Shown: positions 36,080-48,358 of the stretch, one piece after another
How positions within the stretch are numbered: position 1 is the first letter of the stretch
How the letters are laid out: each line of letters begins with the position of its first letter
Assembly: GCA_011800805.1 (NCBI GenBank)
Contig: MPNW01000056.1
Span: 324,178 to 388,177, forward strand
Length of the DNA stretch: 64,000 nt
Source of the DNA: Hirudo medicinalis
Taxonomy: Eukaryota > Annelida > Clitellata > Hirudinida > Hirudinidae
Reading direction: 5' to 3'
Translations under genes and position numbers: made by a program
The notes under the pieces: generated by a model
The model's input: the letters and a program-made list of their open reading frames with translations, nothing else
Database searches by the model: none
What the model was told of the DNA's origin: nothing

Positions 36080-39000
36080 TTATCTGGAGGAAGGCTTCTT
36101 TCCTTTAGTTACAGTTAAAGGATGCTTTATGCTACCTTTCTTTCTCCTATTAGTCTGGAAAAAAAGAGAATTATGTCAAATGCAGGCAATATTTTAGGAA
36201 ATATGTTATAAAAGTCATATGTCAAGTTTAAAGTCAGAGTTGATTATAATGGCTAGTAACCTTCTTGGTAACATATCTTTTGGAAGGGGATTTCATGTTT
36301 TTCTTTGTTCTGTTGCTTTCTGGCTTGACTCTGTAAATTCTGACCAGCCAATGCTCTGAAGTAAATGCTTCTTCAAGATGCTCAAGTTTAAAGTTCTTGT
36401 TTCCTATTTCTGCATTTCTTGTTCTGTCAAAGCCAGGTGGAGTTCTGAAGTCCAACTGAATAAAATTGAAGCACAATTAAACTTAAAGTTAATTTTAGCC
36501 ACTTAATTTAGTTGATGTATCTTCACCACTTCGGCAACTTTTGCTTTTTTTGTAACAACACGATAGTTCATAAACATTTCCAAACTGCTGCATCATATAA
36601 CTAATAAATTCTACCTGAAACTCTCCAAATCTGTAATAACTCAGCTTGTACATCAGACAATTAAGTAAGGTTTGTGACCCTCCAACATCAATTCTGAATT
36701 CACCTTGTGGTGTGAAATAATCAGATTCCTGTCAAAATAGATTGAAATCCCAAAATAGTAATGATCCATGGAGCCAACAAAAACTCTGGAAGTCACCTTG
36801 ATGTCCTTTGGATGTTCACCTTCAGCTATCCTAACCATCCACAAGAACTTATTGATGTCGTCACCAGAGTAGCCAATGACACCTCCGAATATCACAAGGA
36901 CATAATCAACATCAAGCATTTGCATAATTTTGTAAGCAGCAGTCTCATTGGATGACATGGCCTTCCCAACCTATAATATATTTTAAAATAATCTTGAATT
37001 CAGTTAAAGTAGTAATTCACCATTTCCTTTTTTTTTATTTATGTCTTCCTTTTTTTTGTTTATAAAAATTCCCTCACCAAAGCAATATGACTGTTATTCC
37101 AGGTATTATTATCAACCAGTGTAGTTCTATTTCCCATTCCTGCAATTTGGTAACCATAATCCCACCAAGACATGACTCTTGCCTTATCATCTGTATTTTT
37201 CTGCAGCCAGAAATATGCTTCTCGAAAGTCATCCAATATGACTCGAGACCTTGATATGAACAACAAAAAAAATCAAGTTTATGACATTGAGATGGTACAA
37301 ATAATTTAGAACCTACCCATCATTGCCATAAGAAGCCAAAACAATGCTTGGACTTGAATATGCATTACTTGTAACCCAAGTACAATGGACAGCAAACATC
37401 ATGAGCATCATAAGCAAGGCAAAGACCACAATGCTCTTGATATTCATCCCAACTCCCTCCTCCTTTGGTTTCTCTTCTTTTGGTTTTTTTGTTTTGCCAA
37501 CCTAAAAAATTTGAAGTTAAAACCTACTTAAGCAATTCCATTAATGAAGTTTCAAGTTGAAAATAAATATTTATAATGATGCCACTTATTTTATAATGAT
37601 TTTTTTATACTGATTTTTTTTATAACTATTTATAATGATAAGGGATCCTCTAATAGACCTAAGTTCAATATAAAAAGCATCATAGACATGTTATGACAGT
37701 AATTTTGAAATGGCAAAGACATAATTGCAACCTTATCATAGTACTTTTCATTCTTTTCTTTAGCATCATCATCATCTTCTGAATCAGGGTGACCCTCATC
37801 TTTGAGATAAATTGAAAATACTTTCGAAAAGGCAATGGCTGCCAAGACGCAGACAATAGGAGTGAGAGTGAGCATTAGACGAACCATGACACCAGCAAAG
37901 TAGGCAGCACTTATGGCATAGAGTACAACTGGAAATTAATAACATGTTAATCTTATACTGCAAATGGAAGTAATCAAAATAATCTAATAATAAGATGAAA
38001 CACTTTAGATACATTTGAATAATATATATTGAAAAATAAAAGAGAGTGATGAAAACAAAGTGTCATAAAAACTTAAAACCAAGTTTACCAAAGACTCGCT
38101 CATCATTAATTTCCTTGATGACAAACCAAACTCCAGCAGGAAAGACGCAGACCAAGATATGAAGGTCAAGGAAAAATGAGACCCATGTGGTAGGCTGGTG
38201 CTCAGACACCGATGCAATGATGGGGATGTGAATCTTTGCATATGCAGTGTCCCACAAAGAATAAAACCTTCCACTCCAAGGTGCAATCACTCCTACACAA
38301 AAATTTTAGTGGTTTAATAAATGTAGAATTGAACTCATACCATCAGGAAAAACTGCAAGGTTGTGTTTTTTTAGTAGTAGGGTGTGCTGCAAGAGTATTG
38401 CTCTTATTGTGTTGCACAAGTAGAGGGCTCATTGATTACCTATCAATTAGCTATCTAATTCACTATTATTTAATATGTCAGTTAACCAAACCTTCATGAC
38501 CCCAATTAATATAAATTAGTTTGGATAATTTAATGTTAAGTAATAAATAGATCATAATATGCACTAACTGACCTGCGTACGTCAGCCCAACTACAGCCAT
38601 GAAAACAATGCCAGCAGCTCCTGCTACTGCAAAGACAAACAGGTTCTTCATATCTGCTCTGCTGATGTGACTCTGGATGTAATTGAGGGCAGCATAGGCA
38701 AAGAGTAAACAGAACACTCCTGAAAAGCAGAATATAATTATCATCAAAAACATGAACATTGTTCATTGATTCATCCAAAGATGCTCAAAGATTGAACCTG
38801 CAGATGCCATGTGTTCACTGGTTCGTACTGGCTGCATGCCCACAAAAGGAATTTGCATAGAGCACAACAATCCAACAATGAAAAATGTTGAGTAGGCTGA
38901 AAATAATCAAATATATAAGTAAAACAACAACAACAATAATAATAATAANTTCGTACTGGCTGCATGCCCACAAAAGGAATTTGCATAGAGCACAACAATC

Positions 39001-41106
39001 CAACAATGAAAAATGTTGAGTAGGCTGAAAATAATCAAATATATAAGTAAAACAACAACAACAATAATAATAATAAGCAATTTTGAACATGATATATGTC
39101 ACTGTTAAATGCCAACAATATGCTTGAAAAATATGGAATTAAAAATTATTCAATTCTCTCGCTTCAGTGTAAAAAGATAACTTGAAAGATGCTCACCAAC
39201 TAAGATCCTAGAAGAGTATCGACCCATGAGAAGCAACACAAAAACATGAAGAGGGATGAGGTTTATGATGAAAACATATCCACCCCATGCCGACACCTGC
39301 GGATATTAACAAAATAACATTTTAGGAAATCTGGTAAGGCTAAATACTTGAAATAATAATAATGTATAGCAATTACCATGTAAAAATATGACAATGCCGT
39401 ACAGATTCCCCAATACACTGATCCTGTCTTCACAGCCTTTACCTAAGAAAGCATATGTAAGAGTAAAATAAAATAATAAATATAAAATAAGCTTTTTTAA
39501 TTCATAACAAAAGACCTTTGTAGAATTCACCAACCCATAAGTAGTAAGTAAACATTAGGGCAAATATGGCAATCCCTTCATTATCATAGCTGCCAGCCAC
39601 TGAACGACTAATGTAACCTGGAACTAAACATGAAGAATCCATATATGTCAAGCTTGCAGATACGAGGGCATGAGCTAATAATTATTATGAAAGGCTAATT
39701 GAGCACATTTATGCAAACTATAATTGTACACTAAATAATATTAATATTCACTCTATGCAAGCACAACATAGTATTTGCTTATAACCAATTTAATCACATC
39801 AACCCATTAAATTCCAACTTGTTTTTCATAGCTTTACATAATTTCATATATAAATTTTATAAATTTCCAACCAATGGCTATGAAACAAGCTGCAAATAAT
39901 CCTGCTCCAGAATTCCAGATTTCCTTTGTTAGGAAATAAGTGGCAAGAGCAGTCAGTCCACTGCAAAGCCATGTAAAAACCATTATCAATTTGGTAAAAC
40001 ATAGAAATAACCACACTATGTATGATAATTTGAAGTAAATAATTCATCTCAACCCACCTAAAAACAGGAGCAAGAAAAACACAAATATCTCTTATGTGAA
40101 TAGGAATATGGAGGAAATGAAGTAGCCAATGAATGGTGCCAGATGTTATCATCAGTCCAGGATAAACCTGAAAATGCAATATGCTTCATGAATAACTTAG
40201 TATTAATAATTTATAAACATTAATAATTTATATAAAGTTATTTAAAGTTTAAATTTAAATGCTTGTGATGACAGGCAATTGTGAAAGTGACCATAAAAAC
40301 AGTGGCACTGCAAGCAAGAAATATTTTTTTTAAATGCTACAATAAACTATTTCTAACAAACGTTTTTCCTTCAACCAATGCTGTCTCTCAAGACAAACTT
40401 ACTTGCAAAAATTATGGTAAATGAAATGCAACAAAGAACTATTTGAAAAACAATCAAGGATACTAAATATCAACAGTGATTGAAATGAAACTGTCTAGCA
40501 CATGTCGATTACAACATAAACATAAGTAGAGGCAAATGCCAACAAAACTTAACACTGGGCATTGTTAAAAGAACTTTTTAATCTTACTGTGCCACCAACG
40601 ATTCTACCCAAAGGATACCAGGCTCTCTCATCAAACCAATTCAAGAAATTGTAGAAGCCATGCTCCACCATGTAATGAGTGGAGCGGTAATTGAACCTGA
40701 AAATTAATCAATGATTTCATCAAAATCAATTTAGAATAGAAGTAATACCATGCATGAGCATATGCAATTATATGTGCCACTTGCAGCAAGCAAAACTGAC
40801 GTGCAGAAGTAAAATCGTCAAACTCCAGTAGTTGTAGATCAATAGAAAGCGACTGATATGCAGCTAAACATAAAGGCAACCGAAAATATGCAATATCACT
40901 TACCATGGGTCAAACTCGTGGATGATACTTTCAAACCTTATAACCGCAAAAAGACGCGAGCTGAAACCTGCAAGCCAGCACAAAGCTAGAACAATAAAAA
41001 CTATTAAACTTTTCCACCCCCCTCGATAGGATAATGACAATTTTGATTCTTTAGCTTTCTTGGAATCAGCTTTAAGAGATCCTAGTGAGTCGACGGCATC
41101 CGCCAT
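36080..41106 (-). CDS. STT3B: STT3B catalytic subunit of oligosaccharyltransferase
   Basis: Transfers the preassembled glycan to asparagine in the ER lumen. Starts [19 protein letters not shown], with a short N-terminus compared with vertebrate STT3B. Then [20 protein letters not shown] with the first-loop acidic motif, [15 protein letters not shown] (40175), [14 protein letters not shown] near 39560-39610, [19 protein letters not shown] (38898), the [20 protein letters not shown] block with the STT3B-type ending (38200), [32 protein letters not shown], the catalytic [19 protein letters not shown] (37180), [12 protein letters not shown] and [18 protein letters not shown]. The end is lysine-rich (GKKPSSR, stop at 36082). 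At least a dozen exons. The exon at about 38800-38900 has a second partial copy across an N (see findings). Confidence 0.96.
38820..39076. repeat. Near-perfect direct duplication across a single N in STT3B
   Basis: About 126 bases from 38823 (TTCGTACTGGCTGCATGCCC onward) to 38949 are repeated from 38951 to about 39076, with one N at 38950 between. It doubles part of an STT3B exon, the downstream intron and an AACAACAACAATAATAATAA tract. Confidence 0.85.
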
Positions 41107-42620
41107 GTCCACGGATCGAATAGAAGATAAATACCAACGTCAACTTCGAGTACCAAAAATATCTAGTAATATCCAGGTGAACAAAATATGAATTATCTCA
41201 ATTAATAAAGCTAACATTTAAATAAATTTTTGATAATTAAACATTAATACAAAAGTAAAATAAAAATTTCTGCCGTTTGTAACTTCTTATTACTCAAAGA
41301 GGTTTAGTTGGTTAATTCGATGCTTCTCTTTAAAACAGACGTATTTTTTTAATACATAATAATGTAATAAATCATAAAGCTGCTTATTTTATTTGTTTTA
41401 TATAAAAATTTAAAATGTGGTTTGCATAATGAAATTATTGAATTTATAATATAGGCAAATTATTAAGTCAGCTCTTACGTAAGGTAGCAAAGTGATCTCG
41501 AACAAGTGGCAAATAACATTATAATGTTATTGCAATGTAATGTCTTTAATATAATATACAATGCATTAAAGTACTGCCTTTTACTGAGATTCATAGGAAT
41601 TCACTTTAGGAACTTTAAGTTTTCATTTCATTGGGAAATTGATCTTTCAGAGGATAACCCAGCAGCTGCACCCATTAGGGGGTGACATTTGCATCTGCTG
41701 TGGATGTCGAATGTCAGCTGTAGGGGCGAATGTCAGACTCAAAGAGTTTCAAAAGGAACAATACGGAATCCATGGGATGTAAACTATCAACGTCCAATAA
41801 AAGGCCAGACTTCAGCAGGGCAGATTTTTGATCGTAAGAGTATAAATGCCCTTGCAGCATGGGATCAGTGGCCCGGGGCTTTTGGGTTGATTTCGGAGAT
41901 GCGCTTCTGCACACCCGATCGGTGGCCTGCCATAACAGCAGCATTGTCATAAAACAAATAAATTGAAATAAATAAAGCTTATACTAATCAAACTCACCGA
42001 GATGCTTGCTATTCCAATAATTTACTCTTAAAAAGATTTTCAATTTAGCAATAACAATCACGAATGAACGTAATACCAGTAAGTTGATGAAAACAGAATG
42101 AACGAAAGATATGCTATGGTCTCGTAATAGTTCCATATATACTCTTCCGATCAAAAGAACAGGTGTGACTTGATGAAGGCCTGGTAAGGTGATTCTCTTT
42201 GATGTGTGCCTCGCATATGTTGTACATCAATCGATGCGTTATACCAAATGCCAAATTGAAATCTACCTCTTCAATTGACACATTTCGAAAGGTCTAAGCG
42301 TGGCAGCAGAAACTCTGGGGGCGATCGTTTTTCTATTTTTTTTATTTTTTACGTACCTCCTCAAAATGCCGCCCCCCGTTGCTACGCCACTGCATGGGAT
42401 CTTGCTTATTTCTTATTGTCGGTAATTTCTTACTATCCAGCTGGATATTGTACCTCGTGTCATCGTTTTTATAAATAAAGTGTTGTGGATAATCATCTTG
42501 CCTTAATTATAATACTGGGTTATAATATATATATATATATATCTTATATAATGCATCATTTAATATATATTATTATACATCATTTTTATTTATAAATTAA
42601 CCTGCGTTGCTCACATGCAG
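41107..42620. other. Intergenic, mostly repeats and unassigned DNA
   Basis: Contains the likely STT3B promoter next to 41106. The 41640-41950 stretch is less A+T-rich and open on both strands but resembles no family I know; probably transposon-derived. A CAGTGGCGTAGC-type terminus occurs near 42395 (see separate entry). A TA microsatellite lies at 42524-42542. Confidence 0.4.
42293..42395. mobile_element. Short MITE-like element with CAGTGGCGTAGC terminus
   Basis: Minus strand begins CAGTGGCGTAGCAACGGGGG, a terminus common to many animal DNA transposons; the plus-strand left side begins near GCGTGGCAGCAGAAACTCTGG with GGGGGCG mirroring it. About 100 bp, non-coding. Confidence 0.45.
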
Positions 42621-42623
42621 AAA

Positions 42624-43560
42624 TGTCAAAACGCAAAGAAGCGAATGTAAGAAATTTCATGATGAGATGGATGAGCAAGAAAGCCCAAACGGATTCTGCA
42701 AGCTCTTTAGTTTTGGGTCAACCTGTGAACGATAAAGATGTTTCCGAGAGTTCACCCAAAATGAAAAATGTCAAATATGACAGCGGTGTTGCTGATTGTT
42801 GATCAGGAATCATGCAGTGACTGTGGCGTCGGATCAGCTTCCCGACTGGTGTCATCCTCATCCCTACAATAAGTATTCGTGGATCGCAAAAGTGTCATAT
42901 GGATATGTTTGTGACATCTGTCAATAATTCTAGCTCGCAGGTAGTGAAACTGAAAAAATATGTGTGACAAAACCGCTTCCACTATATACAACGATAACGA
43001 CACAGAGTTTGATTAGAGTGGCGTATGTTTAACAGAACTTCAAGCCGCAAACTATCAGGGAAAGCTGCTTTCTATGTCATATGTCATCATCTTTGTTTTA
43101 TGTTGAAGATTCAGAACATCTTGTTGGCTCACTCAGAGACATCCGACTTCACTAAAGTCACCCAATTATTAGGATTTTCAGCTGAAGATCTCCAAAGTGA
43201 ATGGAAAATATATACGTCGTCTGCCCTCAGACCTCGCGTCACAGGAAGGCATGTTGAATTTGACCCTATCAGAAAACAAGTCGGCCACGTTCCACACATT
43301 TTCATCACCTACTAGAAAGCTCTTGTTGAGGCAGATTGGAACAGTTGAATGATCATTTTCAATAATTAACAGAATCTTGACCAGTCAGCGATGCCAACTA
43401 TTCCCAAATCACGTATGGCATTTGATGAAACTGTAAATTGAAGGACCGGGGACTACAGGTGTTCGTGACAGTACAGATGCAGAGCGTAGGGAACTGAAGA
43501 TCTTGATCGACAAGGCATACGAGACATGGTTAGTACAGCCAAGGTGTGGCTTAGCCTAAT
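42624..43560 (+). pseudogene. hAT-like transposase remnant (KIAA1586/ZNF862-like)
   Basis: Starts MSKRKEANVRNFMMRW, as do several hAT-derived proteins, and runs open to a stop at about 42800. Much of the middle is missing or scrambled (a piece reads FTKVTQLLGFSAEDL near 43150). Near 43335-43560 a hAT dimerisation-type end appears: QIGTVE, a stop, then SFSIINRILTSQRCQLFPNH, another stop, then RELKILIDKAYETWLVQPR. Stops and deletions show it is dead. The relation to the named families is from memory of their C-termini. Confidence 0.5.
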
Positions 43561-44160
43561 TATGCGATCAAATCGACGCTGTTGTTAAAATGTTATTAGT
43601 CAACAAAACACATCATTCTTGTCGCGTTTTGGCCAGCACACATTATTTTTTTTTGAATTTGTTCTTTTCTAACGAATATGTAGTTGCAAGTGTTTGTATT
43701 TACATTATCACTTATCTGGTTTTAATGCACCAGTTGTGCTTGGACAAGCGAAATAAGAGCTAACACTTAAGCAAGAGGTGCCACTGGGTTAATGGTCGAT
43801 GAAGTCTGTATCAATGAGGGGAGGTGCAGAACCGGCTCTTGTAGTTAGCACCCCCCGAATATAAAATCCTGTATAACTCCCCGCCTCTGACAGCCCTCGA
43901 AAAGGAGACCCGGAATAAGCACCGTTACAGAAAGTACAGCCATCAGAAGTAGAGTTTTCAATTGCGTTGATTTTTTCAAATTTCATGCGGAAAAAAATCC
44001 ATAAAAGCCAGTATCAACATAAGTAACAATATGTAGCAACATGTTGCAACAATGGCTTTGTATAGAACATGAATCTAAAATGTTTTGATGTTATAATAAA
44101 AATCAACCATTCTATTTAAATTAAATTTACAATACAACGGCTCAATATTTTCGTTTAAAC

Positions 44161-44374
44161 AAGTTTTGTTAAAATAAGCTCGCTCATTTATTATTTCATT
44201 TGTATAGAAAACTTTAATTTCCCTGACGATGGCCTTAGAGGTCGAAACCGATCAGTCGGTTATTAAAAACTAAAAATATAGATTTAGTGACAAAGTTTTT
44301 TCGTACTTAAAGCAGTGCAAGCGTAACTGAAAAAGCAATCTCTTCTAAATGGCGAGCTTATTTTAACAAAACTT
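44161..44374. mobile_element. 214-bp inverted-repeat element with hammerhead-like core
   Basis: Terminal inverted repeats of 23 bp match exactly: AAGTTTTGTTAAAATAAGCT then CGC at 44161-44183, and the complement at 44352-44374. Between them lies a candidate hammerhead-ribozyme-like fold (next entry). No coding. No other copy seen in this window. Confidence 0.65.
44211..44269 (+). ncRNA. Hammerhead-ribozyme-like motif
   Basis: Core boxes in hammerhead order: CTGACGA (44223-44229; consensus CUGANGA) and GAAA (44244-44247). Stem II: GGCC (44231-44234) with GGTC (44240-44243). Stem III: CCGA (44248-44251), loop TCAG, TCGG (44256-44259), then UU in the UH cleavage position. Stem I: TTTAAT (44213-44218) with ATTAAA (44262-44267). 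Against it: an extra U at 44230 beside stem II and unpaired bases between stem I and the core. Such motifs are known in Penelope-like elements and retrozymes. It may be degenerate or inactive. Confidence 0.4.
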
Positions 44375-44528
44375 TTTTTAATTAAATATAAATGTCTAAT
44401 TAATTAATAATCTATTAAATCACAGCAATCACTAATTAGATACCGCAGTCAAATTCAAGAAGTAAGCTCAAATTTAGTACTTTCATTTATTTCTTATGAA
44501 TCCAAAATTTTTTTTTTAAAACTAAATA

Positions 44529-45563
<1,035 letters not shown>

Positions 45564-45593
45564 TCTGGCGACAACTGCCAGCGAATATTTATC

Positions 45594-45599
45594 TTTATA
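45594..45599 (-). promoter_or_regulatory. Possible TATA box of the NK-like homeobox gene
   Basis: TTTATAAAG on the minus strand, 31 bp before the ATG. If used it implies a very short leader; otherwise it is part of the 5' UTR. The neighbouring CTGGCAGTTGTCGCCAG is an imperfect palindrome. Confidence 0.3.
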
Positions 45600-46387
45600 A
45601 ACAACCTTCTTCCTCTGATATCCAATGGAAGACGGACTGGTTGGCGTGTGGACTGATTGGGAAATGGAAGGCGTGTCTCAGCATATGTCCATCACAATAA
45701 AACGTTTACGAAATATTAAAGACTTTTTACATCTATAATTTTAAGAAATGTTATCTATGAAAAACTTCCATTTCAAAATATTGTGTTTTGTTAGCCTGTT
45801 CGCTTTCTTTTTCAAGAGACAATTTGACATTGCCAGAAGTTCGAATTATGATAAGTACCACCTGAACAGCTGGGATTGTTCTCAAATGCCAAATCAAGGA
45901 AAATGTCTAATCCGAATGCTTCCAATTATCACGCTTCGTCCCTAACGAGCAAATTATTTATCCCATTGTGACCGCCAATCGAATTTGCATCCGTCTCAAA
46001 TAGAATTGGAGTGATTTGCAAAAAGAAACTAGAAATAATTTATAATTAGAAGGTTACAAACATGAAACGTCAATCACTAGCTGGATAGAAACAAAATAGA
46101 AGTACAATCGCCATCATCACGGTTGACCCCCGGGCCAAATCAAGTGCTTAGATTGGAAATATCAGCACAAATTTCTAACAAAGAAATCCGTAACAAAGTT
46201 GTCTGGCCTCTAAGACACGTCTCACTTCGTTAACACGCTTGATTAAAGTCTCGCTATAAATATTGCCAAATAATTTCAATCTGAATGCAAAGGTATTTTA
46301 TTTAGATTTATGACTTTCGAGTACAAAAGTGACTATAATGTGAGAGGTATGTCAGAGCCACAACAACCTAATATGTATTTTTATTGA

Positions 46388-46389
46388 AA

Positions 46390-46427
<38 letters not shown>

Positions 46428-46452
46428 CCATCGTCGTCGTCGTCATCATCAC
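46388..46452. repeat. CAT/CGT trinucleotide array, first block
   Basis: About 14 CAT units followed by CGT and CAT units. The preceding sequence GTATTTTTATTGAAA is nearly the same as that before the second block, on the other side of the N at 46646. Confidence 0.85.
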
Positions 46453-46657
46453 CAGCTCCTTGATGTCATGTTCATTAGCAGCGTGTCTTGTCATCTCATG
46501 TTTTTCGAGGCAGGGTTAAAAGATGTATAATTAGCACTATTATGATAATAATAGTTAATAATGCTAATAATAAATAATGTATTTAAAATATAATGTTGTT
46601 TATTATCATATTGTCGATAAATTAATTATTTATTATTATTATTATNGTATTTTATTG

Positions 46658-46659
46658 AA

Positions 46660-46708
<49 letters not shown>

Positions 46709-46721
46709 GTCGTCGTCGTCG

Positions 46722-46753
<32 letters not shown>

Positions 46754-46830
46754 ATCGTCGTCGTCGTCGTCATCGTCATAGTCATCGTCATCGTCATAGT
46801 CATCATCATCATCGTCATCATCAATATCGT
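46658..46830. repeat. CAT/CGT trinucleotide array, second block
   Basis: More than 50 trinucleotides of CAT, CGT and ATAGTC-type variants, running straight into a copy of a splice acceptor and exon (46837-46990). Confidence 0.9.
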
Positions 46831-46836
46831 CGAATG

Positions 46837-46990
46837 TCTGTGCTTTCAGGCCATGGCTTAGGGACCACCGTAACTTTTACCAACTCACTGCAAGCCAAAT
46901 CAGAAAAAAAATTGAGATTTATCACCAAATACATGGTTAACATGAACAATCTGCCCTTGTTAATAAAACACAAAATTTATTTCTTTCAAG
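46837..46990 (+). pseudogene. Duplicated, frameshifted copy of the last NOP16 exon
   Basis: TCTGTGCTTTCAGGCCATGG and the next roughly 140 bp match 48195-48340, covering the acceptor, the whole terminal exon and the start of the 3' UTR including TTGTTAATAAAACA. An extra T gives GCC ATG GCT TAG, a stop three codons in, and several substitutions follow. It lies upstream of the intact gene, so it cannot serve as its exon. Confidence 0.9.
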
Positions 46991-47480
46991 GAGTCACATA
47001 ATTAAATACGTTGACTAAAGATTATTTTTTATTAAAGTATAAAAATTATAAGAAAATATTTTATTTTAATTAAAAAAAACTTTGCGCTTTTTTAATGATT
47101 TCTATGTTGATATTATGATTTTTATGTTTTTTTCTCGTGTTTCTCAATTCTCGCCAGTAAGTTTTTGATTTCGGAGGTGCGCTCTGGGAAATCGTTTTCT
47201 TAGTTAGTTATTTGCGCAAGATAGATTTACTATCCTTTATTAAACATATTTTGTACTAAATCGGTGCTTTGAAATACTTAACTTCTGACAATTGAATCGT
47301 GTAACGGTATAATGTGCTATTTCCCTCAATCTAGTTCTGTTTGTATGATATTTATTAGACAATTCTTATCATAATTTTTTGACCAATATTGTCCTTGCCA
47401 TCTTTATTAGGAATATAATTTAAGTTATCAGCCAATGTAACTTAGTCGAATTAATTGATTATCCCAGGTGATTTGGAAAA

Positions 47481-48296
47481 ATGGCCAAAATACAAAGACT
47501 TAGAAAAAAGTTCAATTACAACAAAAACAGAAAGCGTGAATGGAAGAAAAAAAAAACATTGCCGAAAGTTAAATGGTTTGTTACGCACTTTTGCTTTTTG
47601 CTATTTTGCTATAAATTTATGAAAAGTTACATTTATATCTTGATATTGTAGTGAAATTTTGGAAAGTTGCTGGGATAATAAACTTAGCCATATTGCCAAT
47701 CTTCAGAAGATTGGTCTTTCACATGATTCAAATGTCACTCTTAGAATTCCTACAACAAAGGTCTGCCAAATGATTTTTAAATTGATATGTGTGATTATTT
47801 AATTTATTTTAATAAATGCTTCATATTGAAATCACAATCTGTTCAACATCACAATTGATATTCAAACCCTAATTTACTTACACCAAGGAACTTCTGTTAA
47901 AAAAAGAAAAAATTGAAATGCCAAAAGTTGAGAAAACATCAGAAGTTGTAAGAGGTGAGTCTCATTGCTTTAGAGAGTGTAAATTTTAATTTTAAAAGAA
48001 AATATAAACTAAATCTACTTGTTTTATCAGCTCTTGAAGAATTGGCAAAACCAATCAAGAAAATGCCCAAGCAGACCCTTGATGAATCAAAGTTCTGCCA
48101 AGAAATGATTGAAAAGTACAAAAATAATTACAATGTGAGTGGCATTTTAAAGAATATACCTAACATGTTTTTTTATTAAAACATCATCAATTCTCTGTGC
48201 TTTCAGGCCATGGCTAGGGACAGATGTAACTTTTATCAACTCACTGCAAACCAAATCAGAAAAAAAATTGAGATTTTTCACCAAATAAATGGATAA
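47481..48296 (+). CDS. NOP16: NOP16 nucleolar 60S ribosome-assembly protein, 5 exons
   Basis: Nucleolar factor of pre-60S particles. Exons 47481-47575, 47652-47760, 47888-47954, 48031-48134 and 48207-48296 give 154 residues (full phase check); human is 178. N-terminus MAKIQRLRKKFNYNKNRKRE is the conserved basic start, followed by a LESCWDN segment, matching HAWD in relatives, and NLQKIGLSHD. The C-terminal signature reads YNAMARDRCNFYQLTANQIR and KKIEIFHQI. It ends earlier than vertebrate NOP16. AATAAA lies about 25 bp after the stop. Its last exon has a broken second copy upstream (46837-46990). Confidence 0.93.
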
Positions 48297-48358
48297 CAGG
48301 AACAATCTGCCCTTGTTAATAAAACAAAATTATTGCTATGTTTATTTCTTACATGTTA

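Larger units (their letters stand above)
45600..47480. other. Intergenic, holds two microsatellite blocks and a NOP16 exon copy
   Basis: 5' flank of the homeobox gene, then unique A+T-rich DNA to 46370, then the CAT/CGT arrays and the pseudo-exon described separately, then the NOP16 promoter region. No independent gene. The open frames through the arrays (poly-Ile/Val and poly-Met/Thr) are low-complexity artefacts. Confidence 0.6.

Noticed and set aside
41689..41952. Open frames on both strands of a less A+T-rich block
   Set aside because: Neither shows a domain or splice context; both strands open is expected by chance in such a stretch. Perhaps an unknown repeat.
45748..45945. 65-residue frame with a hydrophobic start upstream of the homeobox gene
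   Set aside because: Signal-peptide-like start but nothing after it; no splice or polyadenylation context.
46388..46830. CRISPR-like or satellite array
   Set aside because: Trinucleotide microsatellite without spacers; a CRISPR array is not expected in an animal genome.
46577..46861. Long open frames of Ile/Val (+) and Met/Thr (-) through the CAT/CGT array
   Set aside because: Pure microsatellite translation; no real gene.
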